Made by a program: the position numbers and the translations under genes. From Bifidobacterium pseudolongum subsp. pseudolongum DSM 20099 (lineage in GTDB: Bacteria > Actinomycetota > Actinomycetes > Actinomycetales > Bifidobacteriaceae), in NCBI RefSeq assembly GCF_000771225.1, contig NZ_JDTZ01000003.1:124001-188000 (forward strand): DNA of 64,000 nt, in the 5' to 3' direction. The notes beneath the pieces were generated by a model, which saw nothing but the letters and a program-made list of their open reading frames with translations, was not told the origin of the DNA and made no database searches. Below, in pieces: positions 1 through 8,106 of the stretch. Positions within the stretch are counted from its first letter, which is position 1. Every line of letters starts with the position of its first letter.

Positions 1-1
1 C

Positions 2-625
2 GGCATCAACGCGAACGCGCTCGAGAACACGATCTACACCGCGCTGTTCAACCCCCGCATCGACGTGCATGAGATCATCCAGCACACCAAATTCGACGGG
101 CTCGACATCATCCCCGCGAACATCGACCTGTCCGCGGCGGAAGTGCAGCTCGTCACGGAAGTGGGGCGCGAACAGATCCTCGCAAGCGTGCTGCGGCCGA
201 TCATCAACGAATACGACGCGATTTTCATCGACTGCCAGCCGTCCCTTGGCCTGCTCACAGTGAACGCGCTCGCCGCGGCCGATGGCGTGGTCATTCCCGT
301 GGCCGCGGAGTTCTTCGCGTTGCGTGGCGTGGCATTGCTCATGCAGTCCATCGAAAAGGTGCAGTCGCGCATCAACCCCAGCCTTGAGGTGTACGGCGTG
401 CTCGTGACGATGTACACGCACACGCTGCACTGTGACGAAGTGATGCAGCGCATCTACGAGGCGTTCGGAGATAAGGTGTTCCACTCGGTGATCTCGCGTT
501 CGATCAAACTGCCCGACGCCAATGTGGCGGCCGCGCCGATCACGTACTATGCGCACAACCACAAGACCGCGCGCGAATACCGCGAGGTCGCGCGCGAACT
601 CATCGCGAAGGGCATCGTCGCCTGA
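2..625 (+). CDS. parA: ParA/Soj-family chromosome partitioning ATPase, 5' end outside the window
   Basis: This is the C-terminal part of a ParA/MinD-type P-loop ATPase that segregates chromosome origins with ParB. The reading frame is already open at the first bases (GINANALENTIYTAL...), so the start and the Walker A motif lie upstream. Visible family features are the segment LDIIPANIDLSAAEVQL and the Walker B-like FIDCQPSLGLLTVNALAAADGVVIPV (residues about 75-100 of the fragment), followed by the usual EFFALRGVALL helix. The C-terminus is complete and ends with TGA at 623-625. In bifidobacteria I would expect scpA and scpB just downstream, but here the next gene is an NrtR-type regulator on its own promoter. 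The family assignment is secure; I cannot distinguish it from Soj by sequence alone. Confidence 0.92.
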   Translation, partial: GINANALENTIYTALFNPRIDVHEIIQHTKFDGLDIIPANIDLSAAEVQLVTEVGREQILASVLRPIINEYDAIFIDCQPSLGLLTVNALAAADGVVIPVAAEFFALRGVALLMQSIEKVQSRINPSLEVYGVLVTMYTHTLHCDEVMQRIYEAFGDKVFHSVISRSIKLPDANVAAAPITYYAHNHKTAREYREVARELIAKGIVA

Positions 626-681
626 GCCATCGCGAGCCTGCGCCACCGCATTTCACTATGCGTCCACAATGCGGCCATGAC

Positions 682-702
682 TTATAGTCATATTGACTAT
701 AA
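682..702. promoter_or_regulatory. NrtR operator over the nrtR-niaP promoter
   Basis: Perfect inverted repeat TTATAGTCA-N3-TGACTATAA. Its right arm overlaps a consensus -10 hexamer TATAAT at 698-703. NrtR family repressors bind 21-bp palindromes of this kind, and this one sits 52 bp before the nrtR start codon. Autorepression of an nrtR-niaP transcript is therefore inferred. Confidence 0.75.
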
Positions 703-753
703 TTGATAGGCTCGCTGTGGAAGCAAGAGTTCAGCATATGTCAAGGAGCCATC

Positions 754-1563
754 ATGAACCGGGGCAACGTCAGCGAACGGCGGTGCGATCCGCCGCAAGT
801 AGGCGTGACCTCGGTCATCCTGGCGTTGGAACCGGCGCGCGGGCATGGGCGGCGGCGCCTATGGCTGCCGCTCGTGCGCCGCGTGCGCGAGCCGTTCCTC
901 GGGCAGTGGGCGCTTCCGGGTGGTCCGTTGCGCGCCGACCGGTCGCTCGAACAGTCGGCATACGAGACGCTCGCCTCGACGACCGACCTGCGCCCGCGCT
1001 ATCTGGAACAGCTGTACACTTTCGGCGACCCCGTGCGCTCGCGTGGGGGAGTGCCGATGGTCTCGGTGTGCTACTGGGCGCTCGTGGGCCAGGCGGATGT
1101 GGCGCAGCTTGAACCGCGGCACAACGTGCAGTGGTTCGCCGACGACGACCTGCCGCCGCTCGCGTTCGACCACCGCACGATTGTGGACTATGCGCTGTGG
1201 CGCCTGCGCCACCGCATGGACAGCCCACGCGTGGTGCGACAGCTCGTCGGTGAACCGTTCACACTGCGCCAGTTGCACGCGCTGACCGAGGCGATCCGCG
1301 GCGAGCGCATCGACGTGGCGAACTACCGGCGCCGCATGCTCGCGTCCGGTTTGCTCGAAGAGACCGGGGGAGTGTCGCGTGAAGGGCGGCAGCGCCCGGC
1401 CGCGCTCTACCGGTTCCGGCAGGGCACGCTGGACGATGACGGCACGTCGTGGGTCCCCGCAGGCTGTGAGGGCGAGCGGCTCGAGCGCATAAGCGCCGCG
1501 CCCGCAAACGCTCCTGCCGATGATGCGCTCAGCTCACTGACCACCGCTCTGCTTCACGACTGA
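754..1563 (+). CDS. nrtR: NrtR, Nudix-related repressor of NAD/niacin metabolism
   Basis: This 269-residue protein combines an N-terminal Nudix-like fold (VTSVILALE..., then FLGQWALPGGPLRADRSLEQSAYETL) with a C-terminal winged helix (FTLRQLHALTEAIRGERIDVANYRRRMLASGLLEETG). That is the NrtR architecture. The Nudix box is degenerate: the REUxEE glutamates are replaced around YETLASTTDL. It should therefore sense a nucleotide such as ADP-ribose rather than hydrolyse it. The start at 754 is chosen for AAGGAG at 743-748; longer in-frame starts lack a ribosome site. It lies 32 bp upstream of a NiaP-type niacin transporter gene with no terminator between, so the two form one operon behind the palindrome at 682-702. 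In this family the repressor commonly controls niaP or nad genes, which agrees with the context. Confidence 0.88.
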   Translation: MNRGNVSERRCDPPQVGVTSVILALEPARGHGRRRLWLPLVRRVREPFLGQWALPGGPLRADRSLEQSAYETLASTTDLRPRYLEQLYTFGDPVRSRGGVPMVSVCYWALVGQADVAQLEPRHNVQWFADDDLPPLAFDHRTIVDYALWRLRHRMDSPRVVRQLVGEPFTLRQLHALTEAIRGERIDVANYRRRMLASGLLEETGGVSREGRQRPAALYRFRQGTLDDDGTSWVPAGCEGERLERISAAPANAPADDALSSLTTALLHD

Positions 1564-1595
1564 CATTCACCCGCCGTTTCCCCTTGGAGGTTATG

Positions 1596-3002
1596 ATGAC
1601 GACTGCCGAAATCCCCGCCGGAACCGTTGCCGGCGCACCGTCCCCACGTGTAGAACCGGAAACCTGTGACCGGGAGGGAGCCCCGCTCACACGCAACGAG
1701 CGTCTGGACCGCCTGCCCTTCAACAAAGCGCACCGCCGCCTGCTTGTCGCCTCCGGTGTGGGCTGGGCGTTCGACGCGATGGATGTGGGCCTTGTCTCGT
1801 TTGTGGTGACGGCGATCGCCGCCGACCCGCATTTCAATCTGAACGCCACGCAGAAGTCGTGGGTGCTGTCGATCGGCTTCATCGGCATGGCGGTCGGCGC
1901 CGCGCTTGGCGGCTGGTTCGCCGACCGTTGGGGACGCAAGACCGTGTTCACCGCGACGATGATCATCTTCGGCATCGCCAATGGCGCGATGGCGTTCTCG
2001 TGGACCCTAGGCATGCTGCTCGCCGCGCGCTTCGTCATCGGCCTGGGCCTCGGCGCCGAACTGCCGGTGGCTTCCACGCTCGTCTCGGAGTTCTCTCCGA
2101 CCAAACAGCGCGGCCGCATGACGGTCCTGCTCGAATCCTTCTGGGCCATCGGCTGGATCCTGGCCGCCATGATCGGCTATTTCGTGATTCCCACGACCGG
2201 TGATTGGGGTTGGCGTTGGGCGCTGCTGATCGGCGCGCTGCCGTTGCTCTACGCGATCGTCGTGCGCCGTGAACTGCCCGAATCGGTGCGGTTCCTCGAA
2301 TCGCGCGGTGATGACGAAGGCGCCGAACGGTCGGTGCGCTACTTCGAATCGGCCAGCGGCGTGCGCCCGGTGGCGAGCGCCAAGGCGGTCAAGCTCCCCA
2401 AAATCCGTACGCGCGAGCTCTTTGGCCGCAGGTACCTGCCGGTCACGTTGGCGATCTGGGCCACATGGTTCTTTGTGAACTTCTCCTACTATGGTGCCTT
2501 CACATGGATGCCGAGCCTGCTCGCCGACCAGTTCGGCTCGCTCACCAAATCCTTCGGCTACACGCTGGCCATCTCGCTCGCGCAGCTGCCCGGCTACTTC
2601 CTGGCGGCGTGGCTCGTGGAGCGTTGGGGCAGGCGCATCACATTGAGTGTATTCCTTGCGGTGTCCGCCGTGGCGGCGTTCCTGTTCTCGCAATCCTCCA
2701 CGGTCACCGCCGTGCTGTGCTTCGGCATGCTGCTGTCGGCGTCGAACCTGGGCGCATGGGGTGTGCTGTACGCGGTCACGCCGGAGATCTACCCCACGCG
2801 TCTGCGCGGTGCGGCCGCCGGCGCCGCAGCCGCATGCGGGCGTGTCGCGGCGATTGTGGCGCCGTTGCTTGTGCCGTGGTTCCTCACGCTTTCGGGCGGC
2901 AACAAGTCGATTGCGTTCATCGTGTTCGCGGCCTCTTTCGTGTTCGCCTGCGTCGCGGCGCTGTTCCTGCCCGAGTGCACAGGAGCGTCGCTCGACGACT
3001 GA
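1596..3002 (+). CDS. niaP: NiaP-type niacin transporter (MFS)
   Basis: A 468-residue major facilitator protein of the sugar-transporter-like branch, with about 12 hydrophobic helices. The opening signature FDAMDVGLVSFVVTAIA and the loop motif GGWFADRWGRKTVF are typical of NiaP nicotinate/nicotinamide importers. A central cytoplasmic loop (ESRGDDEGAERSVRYF) and the second-half motif LVERWGRR are also present. A TTG at 1584 lies inside the ribosome site; the GGAGG at 1586-1590 fits ATG 1596 best, with ATG 1593 possible. It is co-transcribed with nrtR and so expected to be derepressed when NAD precursors are scarce. Substrate is inferred from family signature plus NrtR linkage; another aromatic acid is the alternative. 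Confidence 0.82.
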   Translation: MTTAEIPAGTVAGAPSPRVEPETCDREGAPLTRNERLDRLPFNKAHRRLLVASGVGWAFDAMDVGLVSFVVTAIAADPHFNLNATQKSWVLSIGFIGMAVGAALGGWFADRWGRKTVFTATMIIFGIANGAMAFSWTLGMLLAARFVIGLGLGAELPVASTLVSEFSPTKQRGRMTVLLESFWAIGWILAAMIGYFVIPTTGDWGWRWALLIGALPLLYAIVVRRELPESVRFLESRGDDEGAERSVRYFESASGVRPVASAKAVKLPKIRTRELFGRRYLPVTLAIWATWFFVNFSYYGAFTWMPSLLADQFGSLTKSFGYTLAISLAQLPGYFLAAWLVERWGRRITLSVFLAVSAVAAFLFSQSSTVTAVLCFGMLLSASNLGAWGVLYAVTPEIYPTRLRGAAAGAAAACGRVAAIVAPLLVPWFLTLSGGNKSIAFIVFAASFVFACVAALFLPECTGASLDD

Positions 3003-3024
3003 ATGACATCCTCTGTTCTTTTCT

Positions 3025-3065
3025 GGGCGTTCGGCCTCTTGCATTGGTCGAAGGGCCGAACGCCC
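3025..3065 (+). terminator. Stem-loop terminator after niaP
   Basis: GGGCGTTCGGCC pairs perfectly with GGCCGAACGCCC (12 bp, 17-nt loop). No clear T-run follows, so termination is inferred from position between niaP and typA. The rest of the 230-bp gap shows only the typA leader. Confidence 0.55.
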
Positions 3066-3232
3066 AAGACGATGATTGCGTGTGGTGTTGCCGCGCTTTG
3101 CGGGAAGGCCACACGCGATCGTCGTGTCAGCATGTGCGCGTAGTATTGTGCCGGTTTGTGTACGAATGGTGAATGCCTAGGTCATGCCACCGGTTACACG
3201 AGAACATCAATACTTTTTAGGAGAAAACAGCA

Positions 3233-5161
3233 ATGGCGGTTCGCGGCGATATTCGTAATGTGGCAATTGTGGCTCACGTTGACCACGGCAAGACCACATT
3301 GGTCAACGCAATGCTTCAGCAGTCCCACGTGTTCAACGAGCGTGAGGAAGTGCCAGACCGCGTCATGGACTCGAACGATCTCGAGCGCGAGAAGGGCATC
3401 ACGATCCTCGCGAAGAACACGGCCGTGGAATACACCGGTCCACTCGCTGAGAAATATGGGCATCCCGAAGGCATCACGATCAACGTGATTGACACCCCGG
3501 GCCACGCCGATTTCGGTGGTGAAGTGGAGCGCGGCATCTCGATGGTCGACGGCGTGGTGCTGCTCGTCGACGCTTCCGAAGGCCCGCTGCCGCAGACCCG
3601 TTTCGTGCTGCGCAAGGCGCTGGAAGCCAAGCTCCCGGTCATCCTGTGCGTGAACAAGGTGGACCGCCCCGACGCGCGTATCGAGGAAGTGGTCGGCGAA
3701 GCCTCCGACCTGCTGCTCGGTCTGGCCCAAGACGTGATCGAGGAAGGCGTGGACCTCGACCTCGATTCGTTGCTTGACCTGCCGGTCATCTACTGCGCCG
3801 CCAAAGTGGGCTATGCCTCGACCGACCAGCCCGCGAATGGCGAGCTGCCCGACAATGACAACCTCGAGCCGCTGTTCGACTCGATCATCAAGAACATCCC
3901 GGCTCCGGAATACGACCCGGACGCCCCGCTGCAGGCGCATGTGGCTAATATCGACTCCTCCGACTTCCTCGGCCGTCTGGGCTTGGTGCGCATCTACAAC
4001 GGCAACCTAGAGAAGGGCAAGACCTACGGGCTTTCCCGTGTGGACGGGTCGATCGAGAACTTCCGCGTCTCCGAGCTGCTGCGCACGCAGGGCCTCGACC
4101 GTCTGCCGGTGGAATCCGCCGGCCCCGGCGACATCGTGGCCGTGGCCGGTGTGAACGACATCATGATCGGCGAAACGATCGTCGACCCCAACGACCCGCG
4201 CCCGCTGCCGCTCATCCATGTGGACGACCCGGCCATCTCCATGACCTTCGGCACGAACGATTCCCCGCTCGCCGGCACCGAAGGCAAGGACCACAAGCTC
4301 ACCGCCCGCATGATCAAGGACCGTCTGGACCGCGAGCTCATCGGCAACGTCTCGATCAAGGTCATCCCGACCGACCGGCCGGACGCATGGGAGGTGCAGG
4401 GCCGCGGCGAACTCGCGCTCGCCGTGCTCGCCGAGCAGATGCGCCGCGAAGGCTACGAACTGACGGTCGGCCGCCCGCAGGTCGTGACGAAGACGATCGA
4501 CGGCACGCTGTGCGAGCCGATGGAATCCACCACAATCGACGTGCCCGAGGAATACATGGGCACCGTCACGCAGCTCATGGCGGACCGCAAGGGCCGCATG
4601 GAATCGATGTCGAACCACGGCTCCGGCTGGGTGCGCCTGCAGTTCACCGTGCCGTCGCGCGGCCTGATCGGCTTCCGCACCGCACTGCTTTCCGCGACGC
4701 GCGGCACCGGTATCTCGTCGTCGCTCTCCGCCGGATATGCGCCATGGGCCGGCCAGATCGTGACCCGCCAGAACGGCTCGATGGTCTCCGACCGTCAAGG
4801 CACCGCGACACCGTACGCGATGCAGCGCCTGCAGGCGCGCGGCAACTTCTTCGTGGAGCCGCAGTCGCAGGTCTACGAAGGCCAGGTCGTGGGCGTCAAC
4901 AACAAGCCGGAAGAGCTCGATGTGAACATCACGCTCGCCAAGCACATGACGAACATGCGTTCCGCAACCGCCGACGTGCTCGAAACACTCACGCCGCCGA
5001 TCAAGATGAGCCTCGAGGAGTCGCTCGACTTCGCGAACGAGGACGAGTGCGTGGAAGTCACGCCGGAATCGATCCGCATCCGCAAGATCATCCTCAACCG
5101 TGAGGATTGGTACAAGTGGCGCGCCAAGCAGCGCCGCGCCAACAACAACGCGGCCAAGTAA
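3233..5161 (+). CDS. typA: Ribosome-associated translational GTPase TypA/BipA
   Basis: A 642-residue elongation-factor-like GTPase that acts on the ribosome in stress adaptation and ribosome assembly. The G1 motif AHVDHGKTT is at residues 14-22. G2 (REKGITI), G3 (DTPGHADFGGEVER) and G4 (NKVDRPDAR) follow in order, then the EF-G-like domain II and the BipA-specific C-terminal region (GSGWVRLQFTVPSRGLIGFRTALL). Length is slightly above the usual 605-615 because of a short C-terminal tail (KWRAKQRRANNNAAK). Start chosen for AGGAG at 3219-3223. The gene is monocistronic, bounded by hairpins on both sides. Confidence 0.97.
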   Translation: MAVRGDIRNVAIVAHVDHGKTTLVNAMLQQSHVFNEREEVPDRVMDSNDLEREKGITILAKNTAVEYTGPLAEKYGHPEGITINVIDTPGHADFGGEVERGISMVDGVVLLVDASEGPLPQTRFVLRKALEAKLPVILCVNKVDRPDARIEEVVGEASDLLLGLAQDVIEEGVDLDLDSLLDLPVIYCAAKVGYASTDQPANGELPDNDNLEPLFDSIIKNIPAPEYDPDAPLQAHVANIDSSDFLGRLGLVRIYNGNLEKGKTYGLSRVDGSIENFRVSELLRTQGLDRLPVESAGPGDIVAVAGVNDIMIGETIVDPNDPRPLPLIHVDDPAISMTFGTNDSPLAGTEGKDHKLTARMIKDRLDRELIGNVSIKVIPTDRPDAWEVQGRGELALAVLAEQMRREGYELTVGRPQVVTKTIDGTLCEPMESTTIDVPEEYMGTVTQLMADRKGRMESMSNHGSGWVRLQFTVPSRGLIGFRTALLSATRGTGISSSLSAGYAPWAGQIVTRQNGSMVSDRQGTATPYAMQRLQARGNFFVEPQSQVYEGQVVGVNNKPEELDVNITLAKHMTNMRSATADVLETLTPPIKMSLEESLDFANEDECVEVTPESIRIRKIILNREDWYKWRAKQRRANNNAAK

Positions 5162-5188
5162 GCGGCAAACACCACGGACGGTGGATGA

Positions 5189-5227
5189 GGGGCGGGGCCC
5201 GCACGGCGATTGTGCGGGCCCCGCCCC
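5189..5227 (+). terminator. Terminator after typA
   Basis: A 16-bp perfect GC-rich stem (5189-5204 with 5212-5227) and a 7-nt loop, 28 bp after the typA stop codon. No long T-run follows. Confidence 0.75.
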
Positions 5228-5292
5228 TGCATATCCGCCAGATTTGATGCGGCCCCGGGCGAAGTTGCACGGTCGGCTTACACTGGGCAGAT

Positions 5293-5739
5293 ATGAGCAA
5301 CCCACAGCAGCAGGCCACCAGCCAACCGTGGTCACACCGCCGCAGTGCGCCGGTGCGCACCCTCATCACCGTGCTTTCGGCGCTGGGATCGGCCCTTGTC
5401 GCCACGTTCGCCTCGCGCATTGGTGCCGCATACAACATGCCGGTCGGTTTGGTGATCGCGTTCGCCCTGCTCGGCATGTCGGCGTGGTGCGCGCGCTCGC
5501 GCGGTGGGATCACCGGATTCGCCGTGCATATGCTGTGCTCCACACTGCTGATCTATCTGATCGCCCAAGGCTGGCCCAATGGCGATGCGGTGATCGTGGG
5601 CTTCCACAACACCGAACTGCCATGGCTCAGCCTATATTGCGGTGTGATCTGGCTGTACGGCTCGATTCTGCTGCAGGTGATCATGCTGTTCCTGCCCGCA
5701 CGTTGGTTCACGATTCCTGAAAGGCGAGCCGATGACTGA
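5293..5739 (+). CDS. Small four-helix membrane protein of unknown function
   Basis: I do not recognise a named family. The 148-residue product has a polar N-terminus (about 20 residues), then four hydrophobic segments: TLITVLSALGSALVATFA, VGLVIAFALLGMSAWCA, GFAVHMLCSTLLIYLIA and SLYCGVIWLYGSILLQVIMLF. A basic/acidic tail (IPERRADD) follows. Both ends point to the cytoplasm if the positive-inside rule is applied. The stop codon overlaps the pheA start by 8 nt (ATGACTGA), so translation is probably coupled to aromatic amino acid synthesis. That link is positional only. Confidence 0.7.
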   Translation: MSNPQQQATSQPWSHRRSAPVRTLITVLSALGSALVATFASRIGAAYNMPVGLVIAFALLGMSAWCARSRGGITGFAVHMLCSTLLIYLIAQGWPNGDAVIVGFHNTELPWLSLYCGVIWLYGSILLQVIMLFLPARWFTIPERRADD

Positions 5740-6733
5740 TGTGTATTACCTGGGCCCCGAAGGCACATTCACCCATCAGGCGGCGATCGCCGCGGCCGAA
5801 GGACTTGCGGGCCAAGGCGGGCATGGCGCACGGTTGCATGCCTGTGCCGATGTGCCGCAGATTCTGCGCCATGTGGCCGCCGGCGAAGGACTGGGTGTGA
5901 TCGCCTGGGAAAACAATGTGGAAGGCTACGTGGTGCCGAACCTTGACATGATGATCGACGCCACCGACGTGGCTGCGTTCATGCGCGTCGGCGTGGACGT
6001 GACGTTCGACGCATTCGTGACCGCCACGACCGCGCAGAAAGCACAGGATCGCGAACATATCCTCCAATCCTGCTCCGTCGTGACCGCCCACCCGCACGGT
6101 TTGGCGCAATGCCGTGCCTTCGCGGACCGCTACGGCCTGCGCGCCGTGCCCGCGTCGTCGAACGCTGCCGCCTGCCGCGATCTGCGCGAAGGCGAAGTGG
6201 GGCTCGGGCCGTCCATCTGCGGCGGATTGTACGGATTGGAACATGTGGCCTCGCACGTCGAGGACTTCACCGGCGCCCGCACCGAATTCCTCGTCGTCGC
6301 GCCCCGCGCCCGCGTGCAACGCCTGCTCGCCGATGCACGGGAGCGCGGTGTGCGCGAATTCGAATCGATCCTCGCGTTCATTCCGCTCGCCACCGGCCCG
6401 GGAGTGCTCGCCGATGTGCTCGACGTGGTGCGCGACGCCGGTCTCAACATGACGAGTTTCATCTCCCGGCCGATCAAGGGGCACGATGGCACCTACAGTT
6501 TCATCGCCACCCTCGATGCGGCGCCATGGGAACCGCGTTTCCGGGAAACGCTCATCGAAATCGCTGAACACGGCGACTGGCTCAAGACACTCGCCGTCTA
6601 TCCGCGCCACGAGCGGCCGCATCCGCCCGTGGATGAATGGATGCTCCCACAAGGGGGCGTACGATGCAATGCAGGAACCTTGCAGGAGGCGTGGCAAGGC
6701 GATGCGTCCATGAGAAAGGAACTGCTGTGGTAG
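5732..6733 (+). CDS. pheA: Prephenate dehydratase with ACT domain
   Basis: Converts prephenate to phenylpyruvate in phenylalanine synthesis. The catalytic domain starts at residue 3 (YYLGPEGTFTHQAA, the PDT entry motif) and includes WENNVEGYV, equivalent to the family ENSxxG substrate loop, and STS/TTS-like residues near VTATT. A C-terminal ACT domain (ILAFIPLATGPGVLADVLDVVRDAGLNMTSFISRPIKG, about residues 210-275) gives feedback inhibition by phenylalanine. No chorismate mutase domain is fused. The gene overlaps the preceding membrane protein by 8 nt and tyrA by 7 nt, a tightly coupled operon. Confidence 0.93.
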   Translation: MTDVYYLGPEGTFTHQAAIAAAEGLAGQGGHGARLHACADVPQILRHVAAGEGLGVIAWENNVEGYVVPNLDMMIDATDVAAFMRVGVDVTFDAFVTATTAQKAQDREHILQSCSVVTAHPHGLAQCRAFADRYGLRAVPASSNAAACRDLREGEVGLGPSICGGLYGLEHVASHVEDFTGARTEFLVVAPRARVQRLLADARERGVREFESILAFIPLATGPGVLADVLDVVRDAGLNMTSFISRPIKGHDGTYSFIATLDAAPWEPRFRETLIEIAEHGDWLKTLAVYPRHERPHPPVDEWMLPQGGVRCNAGTLQEAWQGDASMRKELLW

Positions 6734-7827
6734 AAGCACACACCCCCGCGCCAACGGCGGCGACCCCGATTGAAGTCACATCCACCTTGCCGGCGATCAC
6801 CTCCGACGGCATCGAATGCCCACAGCATGTAGGCATCGTCGGTCTCGGACTCATCGGCGGTTCGCTCGCGGTGCGTCTGCGCGCCGCAGGCTGCAAGGTC
6901 AGCGCATGGAACCACCGCGCACACCCGTACGAGACCGCGGCTCGCGCCGGCATCGATTGCAAAGACACCCTCGAAGAACTTGTGGAGGCCCAGCCGGATG
7001 TGCTCGTGCTGTGCAATCCGCTTGTAGCGATGCCCAAGATCCTGCAGACCATCAAGCCGATCATCGACCCGTCTCATACCACGCTGACCGATGTGGGCAG
7101 TGTGAAGGGTCTGGTGCGCGAGCAGGTGCACGCCGCGGGCATCATCGACTGTTATGTGGGCGCGCACCCGATGACCGGCAATGAGCATTCCGGCTGGACC
7201 GCCGCCGACCCAGGCATCTTCGACAATGCGCTATGGGCCCTGACCTACGACGAGCATACCGAATACCGGCGCATCGTGCAGATTGCCGGCATGATCACGC
7301 GCGGCCTGCAGAATTCGCTGATCGTCATCGACGACGATACGCATGACCGCGCCGCCTCGCTGATTTCGCACATGCCGCACGTCGTCTCCACCGCGCTCAT
7401 CAACCAGATGACGGCCGACCCCGACCGCAACATCGCCGCCGAACTGTCTGCCGGGTCATGGCGCGACATGACGCGTGTCGCACTCACCGACCCGGACCGC
7501 ACATGCGCGATGGTCGTGGAGAACAGCCAGAACGTGGAAGGCCTGCTGCGCCAGATGGCCGCGCGGCTCACCGAATTCGCCGACGCACTGCGTGACGACG
7601 ATGTGGCTACCATCCACCGGTTCTTCACGGAAGGCCAGCCATACCGTGACTTCAAGCAGCATATGGCGAACCGCAACAGCGGTGAGACCGAAACGGTGTT
7701 CACCACGCTACGCATCCACCCCGAGCATTGGCGCGATGACTTCCTCGATTCGGCCAAGCGTGGCGAATACATTGTGCGCTTCACCTCCGGGCACCATGCG
7801 CTCGCCGAGCGCCATATCACCATCTGA
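6727..7827 (+). CDS. tyrA: Prephenate dehydrogenase
   Basis: Oxidatively decarboxylates prephenate to 4-hydroxyphenylpyruvate for tyrosine synthesis. The Rossmann motif VGIVGLGLIGGSLAVRLRAAG follows a 35-residue low-complexity N-terminal extension. Further family blocks are TDVGSVKGLV, GAHPMTGNEHSGW (substrate/catalytic His region) and SHMPHVVSTALI. I place the start at GTG 6727, with GAAAGGA at 6714-6720 six bases upstream. A longer in-frame ATG at 6637 would run deep inside pheA and lacks a ribosome site. The start overlaps the pheA stop codon (GTGGTAG), so the two enzymes are translationally coupled. Confidence 0.9.
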   Translation: MVEAHTPAPTAATPIEVTSTLPAITSDGIECPQHVGIVGLGLIGGSLAVRLRAAGCKVSAWNHRAHPYETAARAGIDCKDTLEELVEAQPDVLVLCNPLVAMPKILQTIKPIIDPSHTTLTDVGSVKGLVREQVHAAGIIDCYVGAHPMTGNEHSGWTAADPGIFDNALWALTYDEHTEYRRIVQIAGMITRGLQNSLIVIDDDTHDRAASLISHMPHVVSTALINQMTADPDRNIAAELSAGSWRDMTRVALTDPDRTCAMVVENSQNVEGLLRQMAARLTEFADALRDDDVATIHRFFTEGQPYRDFKQHMANRNSGETETVFTTLRIHPEHWRDDFLDSAKRGEYIVRFTSGHHALAERHITI

Positions 7828-7834
7828 ATGGCCG

Positions 7835-8086
7835 TCACCGGCGCCGTGGCCGTTCGGGCACGGGTTTGAGGATGGCGATGCTCGCGGCATCGATGCGCAC
7901 TTCCTGCGCGGGGCGCGAGCCGTTCGCGGCCGCATCGCGCGTCATGTGCAGCGTTGTGCCGTCCCACGAGCGCACATGGCCCACGACATCGCGGTATTGC
8001 CGCCTGCCTGTGCGCTCGTCCACGCCGGCATAGGTGCGTACGACGATGCGCGCCCCTGCGGGGATGGTCTGGGGAAGTCTCACCAT
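7835..8086 (-). CDS. Small conserved protein (DUF6725-like), SH3-like beta fold likely
   Basis: An 83-residue basic protein: MVRLPQTIPAGARIVVRTY, then RDVVGHVRSWDGTTLHMTRD, then VRIDAASIAILKPVPERPRRR. The pattern resembles the small SH3-like domain seen in some acetyltransferase-associated actinobacterial proteins and what is now called DUF6725; I am not certain of the number. Start chosen for AAGGAG eight bases before ATG 8086. The gene lies 20 bp downstream of the CdaR-type regulator gene on the same strand and converges with tyrA. Role unknown. Confidence 0.65.
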   Translation of the reverse strand: MVRLPQTIPAGARIVVRTYAGVDERTGRRQYRDVVGHVRSWDGTTLHMTRDAAANGSRPAQEVRIDAASIAILKPVPERPRRR

Positions 8087-8106
8087 GGTGTTCTCCTTGT
8101 CTGTCG

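Noticed and set aside
3003..3232. tRNA or riboswitch before typA
   Set aside because: Only a simple 12-bp hairpin is seen; no cloverleaf or conserved riboswitch core could be drawn.
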